In this document: positions 1 to 6,798 of the stretch, piece after piece
How positions within the stretch are numbered: the first letter of the stretch is position 1
Layout: every line of letters starts with the position of its first letter
NCBI GenBank assembly: GCA_020058145.1
Contig: JAGVEP010000363.1
Span: 1-23,450, forward strand
DNA length: 23,450 nt
Source of the DNA: Phycisphaerae bacterium
Lineage (GTDB): Bacteria; Planctomycetota; Phycisphaerae; UBA1845; Fen-1342
Direction: 5' to 3'
Notes under the pieces: model-generated
What the model was told of the DNA's origin: nothing
The model's database searches: none
The model's input: the letters and a program-made list of their open reading frames with translations, nothing else
Made by a program: the position numbers and the translations under genes

Positions 1-1
1 C

Positions 2-100
2 GGCGGCCTGGCGCTCTACGACCTGAGCACCAGCTTCTACACCGGCACGCACTGCCCGCCGGCGAAGTTTGGCCACGACCGCGACGGAAAGACCGGTTAA
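2..100 (+). pseudogene. IS1634-like transposase fragment
   Basis: The first 99 bases read as an open frame that enters from outside the window and ends in TAA at 98-100. It includes LYDLSTSFYTGTHCPPAKFG and then GHDRDGK. This resembles the catalytic core of IS1634/IS4-type DDE transposases, where a YD(L/V)TS(T/S)YFEG segment is followed by (G/H)SRDGKKGK. Here the protein stops two residues after DGK, where a working transposase would continue for well over 100 residues. The fragment is therefore truncated at its 3' side, apparently by whatever starts at about base 100. The 5' part cannot be judged because it lies outside the window. The family assignment rests on memory of the motif only. Confidence 0.55.
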
Positions 101-1178
101 TCCCCCTGCGGGGTTCGGGCCAAACGGGTTCGACGGGCGAGACGCCCATCCCACCCACGGCTCGCTCAACGCTAGCCCAGGCCGGGAGTTCGTCGGCGGT
201 GACGCCGGCGACTGGGGCGACGACAAGCCTCGGCGTCGCGCCTTAAGTAGGCGCGCGGTGAAAAGCTCAACGGCGAAAGGCGGGAAACCGCTTCTGGGTA
301 AATCCGATCGGAGACGGTGCCGAACTGCGTTAGAACGACCTTCGCTGAGGGTAAGGGGATCTTCTAGATTCGTACCCCGAAATCGTTCGCTATCGGGCGA
401 ACGGAAACATGCCAATCGGCGGAAGCCGGCGGGCGATCAGCGCTTGTGAACGCAACGTGCGGGAGAGACGCGCGCGACGTTTCCAGGTCCAGCGACGTGA
501 CCGATCAGACGGAGACTGGTTCTAACCGGGGAAGGGCTCTGGCGGCCGGGGTGATGCCCGGTGCCCGCGACAGTCGCGCGGGTGCTTGAAAAGCCGGAGT
601 CTGGGAGCGGGGCCTGAGTAGGAGCCGCCGGAAGGCGGGCGGCCAAGCGGCAAGGCAGTCGCGAGGCCGTTCGAGTGCTACGGGTGGTGCCGGGCACAGA
701 TCGACGACGAAAGGGCTGACGAGCATTTTCCCATGGTTGCAGACGTGTCGGTGCGGCGCCGGGGCAGGCAGGATCTGCCCCGGCACGTGCCGATTTGTCG
801 GAAGACAGCTTGCGCGGCCAAACGAGGACCGTCGGGAGACGGCCGTCCTTTGGCAGCGGAATGACGATGCGCCGGCGTGGTGTACGCGCCGACGCATCCT
901 CGGTTTTGTGCCGCTACCGCTATGAATTGGGCAACTGCAATGATCTGAATCTAGCCGCATGGTGCGGACGCATGCTGGTCGCGATGGCACGGTGCGACGG
1001 CGTGGCGTTCTCAGCAACAGTACGGCTGGGTTCGGCAAAGTGGGGTGCCCAAGCACGGCGGATACGCGGCGAGGATCTGAGAAAGGAGGCGCCGTTCTGC
1101 TCGCCGGGTCGGTTTCACGGCCGATCCGTGGCCCGGCGGGCGCGAGGGCTTGGAATCGAGCGAAAGGAGCTGTGCTTC
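101..1178 (+). ncRNA. Candidate large structured RNA / long leader region
   Basis: This stretch of about 1.08 kb has no convincing protein: the open frames across it are low-complexity Arg/Ala/Pro shadows. It is full of short GC-rich stem-loops. Examples are GCGG-GAAA-CCGC near 283-294, CGGC-GGAA-GCCG near 417-429, GCCGCC-GGAA-GGCG near 626-640, GTTCGC-TATCGG-GCGAAC near 386-403, CCGTC-GGGA-GACGG near 828-841 and GATGCG...CGCATC near 864-899. Repeated GNRA-type tetraloops are typical of large structured RNAs such as group II introns or GOLLD/ROOL-type RNAs. I could not identify a group II domain V and no reverse transcriptase follows, so the class is unknown. It directly precedes two small genes on the same strand and could be their leader or part of one mobile unit with them. 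The boundaries are guesses. Confidence 0.35.
758..784 (+). other. Perfect 10-bp GC-rich stem-loop
   Basis: Arms GCCGGGGCAG (758-767) and CTGCCCCGGC (775-784) pair perfectly around a 7-nt loop. No T-run follows, so it is not a textbook intrinsic terminator. It may mark the 3' side of the structured region that starts near base 100, or be an attenuator ahead of the gene at 1179. Confidence 0.5.
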
Positions 1179-1397
1179 ATGGGTTGGTGGCAGACGGCGA
1201 GCGGCGGGGTCATTGGCGACGGTCCGGCGAACATCATCGACGGTTTCGATGAGGGCTGGACCGAGCCGAGCCAGATTCCCGTCGCCGTGCGAGCGGAGAT
1301 CGCAGCCTGCTACCGAGAGGATTTGGGCCGCGAGCCGTCCGACCAGGAGTTTGAGGAACTACTCATCTTCTGCCGGGATGCGAGCGGCGACGGTTGA
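1179..1397 (+). CDS. Small conserved-looking GWWQ protein, unknown function
   Basis: A 72-residue acidic protein beginning MGWWQTASGGVIGDGPANII. It continues with a helical, Glu-rich C-terminal half containing YREDLGREPSDQEFEELL. I chose the ATG at 1179 because AAAGGAG lies about ten bases upstream (1163-1169) and because translation upstream of it in the same frame is non-protein-like. There is no signal peptide or membrane segment. It is followed 62 bases later by the gene at 1460 on the same strand, and the two probably form a pair. From memory, similar small proteins occur as hypothetical proteins in Planctomycetota and related groups. No function is known to me and none is assigned. Confidence 0.65.
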   Translation: MGWWQTASGGVIGDGPANIIDGFDEGWTEPSQIPVAVRAEIAACYREDLGREPSDQEFEELLIFCRDASGDG

Positions 1398-1459
1398 AGC
1401 TCGAAGGAAGGAGGTCAACGAGGCTTTCCGGGTTGTGCCAGAACTTGATGGAGGGGAGC

Positions 1460-2089
1460 ATGGAGTATCGGTGCGTGGCAACGTCCGTGGAGGGGTTCGT
1501 CCAGCAGCTCGCGGTCGCGTACGTGACGCACGGCTACTGGTTCTACGTCATGGGGCAGATACCCAAGGACAAGGACCCGGCGGCGGTGGACCGGAAGCTG
1601 ATCGCACGCTACGGGATCGCGATTTCCAAGTGGTCGCGGGCACGGCGGAAGCGGCAGGGGCTCGCGAACATGCAGTACCTGCGGCACGAGCGAACGTTCG
1701 TTCTGCTCGCGACGAAGGGCCGGCACGAGTTCTTCGAGCGCGAGCGGGGAGCGATCTGCGACAGCCGCCGCGTGCCGATCAAGTTCGCCGGCTACAGCAT
1801 CGGCTGCCGCAAGGGGCGGGACGGTCGGTGGCATGCGTCCGTTCGCATTTCGGGCGAGCGGTACCTGGAGCTCCGGGACGGCATTCTGGCTCTGGCTCAT
1901 CGACGGGAGTCAGCCGTCGTGGGTGAGAGGATTCGCAGGCTACCATTCGCGCGGTTCGCACCTTTGCGTCGTCAACTGCTCTGTCTTCTCCGTGCGGTTA
2001 ACCGGTTGAGAGACGTCGCCGGATTGGACCGTCTGCATCACACGGAAATCGGACTGAACAGATTCATTGTCGCTCAGTTCGATTCTTGA
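1460..2089 (+). CDS. MEYRC-type conserved hypothetical protein
   Basis: A 209-residue basic protein starting MEYRCVATSVEGFVQQLAV. The ATG at 1460 is preceded by the strong Shine-Dalgarno-like GGAGGGGAG; the longer TTG-start version adds 22 unconvincing residues. Recognisable blocks are GYWFYVMGQIPKDKDPAAVD near the N-terminus, an Arg/Lys-rich segment (SKWSRARRKRQGLANMQYLR), a central VPIKFAGYSIG and a C-terminal FAPLRRQLLCLLRAVNRLR. The basic surface suggests nucleic-acid binding, but that is inference. I remember near-identical sequences as unannotated, recurrent proteins in planctomycete genomes. Position downstream of a long structured region makes a role with that RNA, or in its mobility, worth testing. 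No catalytic motif (HNH, RuvC, YADD, DDE) is visible. Confidence 0.7.
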   Translation: MEYRCVATSVEGFVQQLAVAYVTHGYWFYVMGQIPKDKDPAAVDRKLIARYGIAISKWSRARRKRQGLANMQYLRHERTFVLLATKGRHEFFERERGAICDSRRVPIKFAGYSIGCRKGRDGRWHASVRISGERYLELRDGILALAHRRESAVVGERIRRLPFARFAPLRRQLLCLLRAVNRLRDVAGLDRLHHTEIGLNRFIVAQFDS

Positions 2090-2182
2090 TCCGATGGAAT
2101 TGCCGAAGACCGAAAGACCGACAAATTAATTGTTGCCACATAACTCAGGCGGTGACAGTCGGTTACGGCCGCGTTATGGCAT

Positions 2183-2275
2183 GTGCGATACGCTAGTAGA
2201 GCTTCACGCGGACGGAGTTACTTGACCATTGCCACTTCGACGCTATGATGCGCAAGTATGATGCGTGCGATACGC
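2183..2275 (+). repeat. 11-bp direct repeat flanking the operon promoter (candidate operator)
   Basis: GTGCGATACGC occurs at 2183-2193 and again at 2265-2275, the second copy inside the first codons of the helicase gene. The promoter at 2222-2249 lies between them. Since the gene product begins with an XRE-type helix-turn-helix, these are candidate autoregulatory binding sites; binding itself is inference. Confidence 0.35.
2222..2249 (+). promoter_or_regulatory. Sigma70-like promoter for the defence operon
   Basis: TTGACC (2222-2227) and TATGAT (2244-2249) each match the sigma70 consensus at five of six positions and are separated by 16 bases. Transcription would start near 2256-2257, at or immediately before the ATG at 2258. 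The first gene would then be translated from a leaderless or nearly leaderless mRNA. No Shine-Dalgarno sequence is present before this ATG, which fits. Confidence 0.55.
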
Positions 2276-5200
2276 GACGAATCGATTGATCCCGCGTTTC
2301 AAGGCCGGATTCGGCGGTTGCGCGAGAAGCTGGGCTTGACGCAAGTCCAGCTCGCGCAAGCCCTCGGCGTTTCGTTCGCCTCCGTGAACCGATGGGAGAA
2401 CGGCCAAGCAAAGCCGGGCTCGCTCGCTTGGCAGCAACTGTTGCGTCTTGAAACTGATGGCTTGGCAGGGGCACGACGGGCGACCGACGGCCCTGATCGC
2501 GACTTGGACACCACCGCCGCAGCAACCAGGACTGACTTTCTCGCGTCCGCCGACCGTGTCCGCCTCATCGCCGAAGCCGAACGACTGTCTTTCGGGCACC
2601 TCTTCAATCCGACTTTCGCGACCGAGGTATCGCTCATCGATCCGCTGCCGCATCAGCGTATCGCCGTGTACGAGCACATGTTGACGCAGCCGCGATTGCG
2701 ATTTCTGCTCGCCGACGACGCCGGTGCCGGTAAGACGATCATGGCCGGCCTGTACATCCGCGAGATGCTCGCGCGCCGGCTCATTCGACGTGTCCTGGTC
2801 GTGCCGCCCGCTGGACTGGTCGGCAACTGGGAGCGGGAACTACGCACGCTGTTCAGCCTGGACTTCCGCATCATCTGGGGAAGCGACGCGCGGCAGGAGA
2901 ACCCGTTCGCCGGCGCCGGAGGCGATTTGTTAATTTGCAGCGTTGACACCTTGGGCGGCGAGCGGGTGTTCAGTCGGCTGCAAGAGTCCGCGGTCGAGCC
3001 GTACGACCTGGTCATTTTCGATGAGGCACACAAGCTCTCGGCGGACCGCGAGGCTGATCTCTCGGTGAGACGCACGGACCGGTACAAGCTCGCAGAATCG
3101 TTGGCAGGAATTCAAAGTGGCGACCCGCGGTGGTCGCTGCCGTGGGCCGCACAGCACCTGTTGCTGCTCACGGCCACACCGCACATGGGGAAGGACTTTC
3201 CCTATTACTGCCTGTGGCGTCTGCTCGAACCGGAGGTCTTACCGACGCTCGACGCATTCAACGCCTATCCCAAAGACGCACGTGCTCGGCACTTCATCCG
3301 GCGAACCAAAGAAGAGATGGTTCATCTGGACGGCAAACCGTTGTATCCCACGCGGGAATCGAACACGCTCAGCTTCGACCTTACGCAGGGCGGGGTCAGC
3401 GAGCAGGCACTGTATGACCAGACCACCGCGTACATGACTGCCTTCTACAACCGGGCTCAGATTCTGAACCGGTCCGCCGCGCGTCTGGCCATGAGCGTGT
3501 TTCAGAGACGGTTGACCAGCTCGACGTACGCGCTCATGAAGTCGTTCGGGCGGCGGCTGGAGCGTTTGGATCACTTCCTCGTCGAGTTGCGGGCGGGCCG
3601 TGTGACACCGGAACAAATGCTCGCGGCCCAGCGGCGTCTGGACGAGCTGGAAGATCCGTTCGACAGCACGACGGCTGACGACGACGCGACCGACGACGGA
3701 CAGGAGCGGCACGAGCTGGCTGAGGACAAGCTCCTGCAAACGATCGTGTACACGTCCCTCGGAGAGCTCGAAGCGGAACGCGCAGAGGTCGAACGATTGC
3801 TCGGTCTCGCCGAGGCCGTCCTGGGCACCGGGCGCGAGTCGAAATTCGAGAAGCTGCGTGAAGTGCTCACCGACCCACAATCCCGCGACGAGAAGCTCAT
3901 CGTGTTTACCGAGCACCGGGACACGCTGGCATGGCTTGGGCAACGGCTGGAGGCTCTAGGGTTTACAGACAAGATTGCATTCCTGCATGGGGGGATGGAC
4001 TACAAAGAACGCGAACGACAGGTCGAGCAATTTCGGAAGCCCGATGGCGCCCAGTACCTCGTGGCGACGGATGCGGCCGGCGAAGGCATCAATCTGCAAT
4101 TCTGCTGGCTGATGGTGAACTACGACATCCCGTGGAACCCCGCCCGCCTCGAACAGCGGATGGGCCGCATTCACCGTTACAAGCAGGAGCACGATCCCGT
4201 CATCATCGTGAATCTCGTCGCTGGAAAAACGCGAGAAGGCCGCGTGCAGGCGACGCAGCTTCGCAAGCTGGAGGCCATGCGACGGGAACTCGGGTCCGAC
4301 AAGGTGTTCGATGTAATCGGCCGAACCTACGAGAATGTCTCTATGACGGCGCTGATGGCACAGTGCCTCACCGAGGAGGGGGCGTCGGACGCCGAAAGGC
4401 GAATCGAAGGCACGCTGACAAAAGAACAAATTGAGGCGCTTGAGGCCCGCGAGAAGCGGCTGTTCGGCGACGGCGGCGATGTGAAGAGCGAACTCCCGCG
4501 ACTACGCGATCAGATGCAGATGGATACTTTCCGCCGGCTCCTCCCTGGATACGTGCGTCAATTCGTTCAGGGCGCGGCCGCCGAGTTGGACCTGACCATT
4601 GATGGTGACCTGGACGGTTTCTTTGCTTTACGGCCGGGGCGAAAGGCGGGACTCGATCTGCTGTGGTCCGTCCTGGAGACGTACCCCGAGCAATCGCGGG
4701 AGCAATTGACGATTCATCGGCCGAAAGAGAAGAACGAGGCGATTTTCCTTCATCCGGGTGAGCCTGTCTTCGAACGGTTGCGCGCGGTCGTGCTGGATCG
4801 TTTCGCTGCGGACGCTCGACGGGGTGCCGTCTTCATTGATCCAACCGCGGAGCGGTCGTACATCTTTCACCTTCTCGAAATCAGCGTGGTCGCCCGCGCC
4901 TCCACCCCCGATGGTGCGGCCGGTGACGGAGAATTGCTTGAGTGTCGGCTGGTGGGCGTGAAGGACGAAGCCGGGCTGATTGAGGAATGTCCCGTCGAGT
5001 ACCTACTGCTTCTTCGCGGAAGCGACCGCTTCCCTCCGGAATTTGCTCGCGTAGCAATGGCCGCTGAGGAATCGATCATCCGCGCGACACAGCACGCGGA
5101 GGAAAAAGTGGCGGCGCCGCTTGCCGCTGCCCGGCAACGCACGCTTCTGGACTCGCTGGCCGAGCGCGAGGAGTTCCTCATTCGAGGATACAACTCGCAC

Positions 5201-6154
5201 GATGCGGAGTTGGCCAGTCAACGGGCGCGTCTGACCGACCGTGCCCGGGCCGGCGATGCCCGGGCGCGCAAGGCGGTGGATGGCATCAAGGAGCAACAGC
5301 GCACGCTCGCCGAGCGCCGCGATGCGGCCGTGGCCGCGTTGCGAGCCGAGCCGGCGGCAATCGCGCCGGGGGAAATTAGATTCCTGGCGCATGCACTGGT
5401 CGTGCCGTCGAGCGACCCGGAAGACCGTAAGCGTCACGACGCTGAGGTCGAAGGCGTTGCGATGCAGGTGGCTGCGGCGTACGAGGAGGCGCTCGGCGCC
5501 ACGGTTCGCGACGTATCGACGCCTGCAAAGGCGCGTGCGGCCGGTTTGTCGGGCAACCCCGGTTTTGATTTGCTCGCGATCTACCCGGCAGGTGACCGTC
5601 GTGCAATCGAAGTGAAGGGGCGTGCGGTCATCGGCGACGTGGAAATAACCGAGAATGAGTGGGCCAAGGCCTGCAATCTCCGTGACGGCTACTGGCTCTA
5701 TGTCGTGTTCAACTGTGCGTCGCAGCATCCGCAGGTCACGCGGGTGCGCGATCCGTTCGGAAAACTGCTGTTCCGTGCCAAGGGCGGCGTCGTGATCGAC
5801 GAAAACGCGATCTTCGCCGCAGCGGACAGCAGGGAAGATCGTGATGTCGTTGACCTGCGGCTCCCTGAGCACCTGGCGGCGGTTTTCTGGGATTACGACA
5901 TTACCTCGCTGCGGTGGCCTCGGGATCGGGATTTGATCATCGGTCGAGTACTCGCCACCGGTGGAGACGCGGCCGTCGATTGGTTACGCCGGCGTACTTC
6001 AGAAACGGAATTGGCGGACTGGCTCACGCTGCATGTGGGCGGAGGCTTGGAACGTCGCCAACTGCGGTATTGGCAAGGGATGCTGGGGCTCGCCGAGAGC
6101 CAAGTTGCTGATTGGATCGACAAGGCCGAGGCCGGCCCGTGGGGCCGGAGGTAG
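2258..6154 (+). CDS. SNF2-type helicase with HTH, DUF3883 and DUF6922-like domains
   Basis: A 1298-residue protein, probably the DNA-translocating subunit of the defence operon. Domains in order: XRE-type HTH at 16-66 (LTQVQLAQALGVSFASVNRW); SNF2/DEAD ATPase with Walker A DDAGAGKT at 153-160 and FDEAH near 253-257; helicase C domain with ATDAAGEGINLQF and WNPARLEQRMGRIHRYKQ near 605-645; a long coiled, charged middle; DUF3883 near 1065-1185 with GFDLLAIYP...AIEVKGR, the D...ExK arrangement of PD-(D/E)XK-like folds; and a final block of about 95 residues starting FWDYDITSLRWPRDRDLIIG that looks like DUF6922. An XRE domain at the front and an antitoxin-like domain at the back are both unusual for this helicase family. 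The ATG at 2258 is directly followed by a second ATG at 2261. Family-level function is restriction of foreign DNA in DISARM/Hma-type systems; exact activity is inferred. Confidence 0.9.
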   Translation: MMRAIRDESIDPAFQGRIRRLREKLGLTQVQLAQALGVSFASVNRWENGQAKPGSLAWQQLLRLETDGLAGARRATDGPDRDLDTTAAATRTDFLASADRVRLIAEAERLSFGHLFNPTFATEVSLIDPLPHQRIAVYEHMLTQPRLRFLLADDAGAGKTIMAGLYIREMLARRLIRRVLVVPPAGLVGNWERELRTLFSLDFRIIWGSDARQENPFAGAGGDLLICSVDTLGGERVFSRLQESAVEPYDLVIFDEAHKLSADREADLSVRRTDRYKLAESLAGIQSGDPRWSLPWAAQHLLLLTATPHMGKDFPYYCLWRLLEPEVLPTLDAFNAYPKDARARHFIRRTKEEMVHLDGKPLYPTRESNTLSFDLTQGGVSEQALYDQTTAYMTAFYNRAQILNRSAARLAMSVFQRRLTSSTYALMKSFGRRLERLDHFLVELRAGRVTPEQMLAAQRRLDELEDPFDSTTADDDATDDGQERHELAEDKLLQTIVYTSLGELEAERAEVERLLGLAEAVLGTGRESKFEKLREVLTDPQSRDEKLIVFTEHRDTLAWLGQRLEALGFTDKIAFLHGGMDYKERERQVEQFRKPDGAQYLVATDAAGEGINLQFCWLMVNYDIPWNPARLEQRMGRIHRYKQEHDPVIIVNLVAGKTREGRVQATQLRKLEAMRRELGSDKVFDVIGRTYENVSMTALMAQCLTEEGASDAERRIEGTLTKEQIEALEAREKRLFGDGGDVKSELPRLRDQMQMDTFRRLLPGYVRQFVQGAAAELDLTIDGDLDGFFALRPGRKAGLDLLWSVLETYPEQSREQLTIHRPKEKNEAIFLHPGEPVFERLRAVVLDRFAADARRGAVFIDPTAERSYIFHLLEISVVARASTPDGAAGDGELLECRLVGVKDEAGLIEECPVEYLLLLRGSDRFPPEFARVAMAAEESIIRATQHAEEKVAAPLAAARQRTLLDSLAEREEFLIRGYNSHDAELASQRARLTDRARAGDARARKAVDGIKEQQRTLAERRDAAVAALRAEPAAIAPGEIRFLAHALVVPSSDPEDRKRHDAEVEGVAMQVAAAYEEALGATVRDVSTPAKARAAGLSGNPGFDLLAIYPAGDRRAIEVKGRAVIGDVEITENEWAKACNLRDGYWLYVVFNCASQHPQVTRVRDPFGKLLFRAKGGVVIDENAIFAAADSREDRDVVDLRLPEHLAAVFWDYDITSLRWPRDRDLIIGRVLATGGDAAVDWLRRRTSETELADWLTLHVGGGLERRQLRYWQGMLGLAESQVADWIDKAEAGPWGRR

Positions 6155-6156
6155 TG

Positions 6157-6798
6157 ATGTACTCGTATCATGAGGCCGTTTTGGCCGCGCCGCAGCAAAC
6201 GCTTCTCCGCACGCTGGGCCCCTTCGCAACGCAGACGCGGCACTACCTCGCCGGCGGCACAGCCGTGGCGCTGCGGCTCGGGCATCGCGAGTCAATCGAC
6301 TTCGATTTCTTCAGCGCCAACCCCGCGGTACATGGAGGCGCGCTGCAAGAGCGGCTCCGCGAAGTCGTACTGGACCTGGAAACCACCGATGTTTCCGAGG
6401 GCACGTTCAACGGCGTCGCCAACGGCGTCAAGGTATCGTTCTTCCGCTATCGCTACCCCCTGCTTGAGCCCGCAGAACGCTGGTGTGAGTACGACGTCGA
6501 CGTCCTCGGGCTGCGTGATCTCGCGGCCATGAAGCTCGCGGCCATCGCGCAGCGCGGCCTCAAGAAGGACTTTCTGGACATACACGCCATGTTGCGCCAC
6601 GGCCTCGCATTGCCCGACATGTTCGATTGGTATTGCAAGAAGTTTGACGTTCGCGAGTTGATGCCGGTCCGCCGCGGACTGTTGTATTTTGATGATGCGG
6701 AGAGTCAGCCCATGCCCAGGATGCTCCGGCCCGTCGAATGGTCAAGCCTAAAGAACGCAATCCGAATCGCCGTACGCCAGGCCGGAGAAACGAAATGA
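6157..6798 (+). CDS. AbiEii/AbiGii-type nucleotidyltransferase toxin
   Basis: A 213-residue protein starting MYSYHEAVLAAPQQ at an ATG two bases after the helicase stop, with GGAGG at 6147-6151 as ribosome binding site. Family hallmarks are clear: GGTAVALRLGHRESIDFDFF near residues 29-49 (the GG(T/S) and D-x-D nucleotidyltransferase motif) and LRDLAAMKLAAIAQRGLKKD near 118-137, followed by DFLDIH. AbiEii toxins of type IV toxin-antitoxin systems transfer nucleotides, in characterised members onto tRNA, and cause growth arrest. No separate AbiEi-type antitoxin gene is next to it. Instead, the C-terminus of the upstream helicase resembles DUF6922, a domain usually encoded just upstream of such toxins. 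The 3' end overlaps the next gene by four bases (ATGA), indicating tight translational coupling. Confidence 0.85.
   Translation: MYSYHEAVLAAPQQTLLRTLGPFATQTRHYLAGGTAVALRLGHRESIDFDFFSANPAVHGGALQERLREVVLDLETTDVSEGTFNGVANGVKVSFFRYRYPLLEPAERWCEYDVDVLGLRDLAAMKLAAIAQRGLKKDFLDIHAMLRHGLALPDMFDWYCKKFDVRELMPVRRGLLYFDDAESQPMPRMLRPVEWSSLKNAIRIAVRQAGETK

Noticed and set aside
119..140. tmRNA start suggested by GGTTCGACGGG
   Set aside because: No tag-peptide reading frame, no alanine tRNA-like acceptor or T-arm, and no matching 3' end were found downstream.
101..720. Group II intron 5' domains
   Set aside because: GNRA hairpins are present, but no convincing GTGCG start at the boundary, no domain V and no reverse transcriptase/maturase ORF were found; kept only as an unclassified structured RNA.
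437..1056. Reverse-strand open frames in the left non-coding region
   Set aside because: Low-complexity Arg/Pro/Ala translations without ribosome binding sites or recognisable domains.
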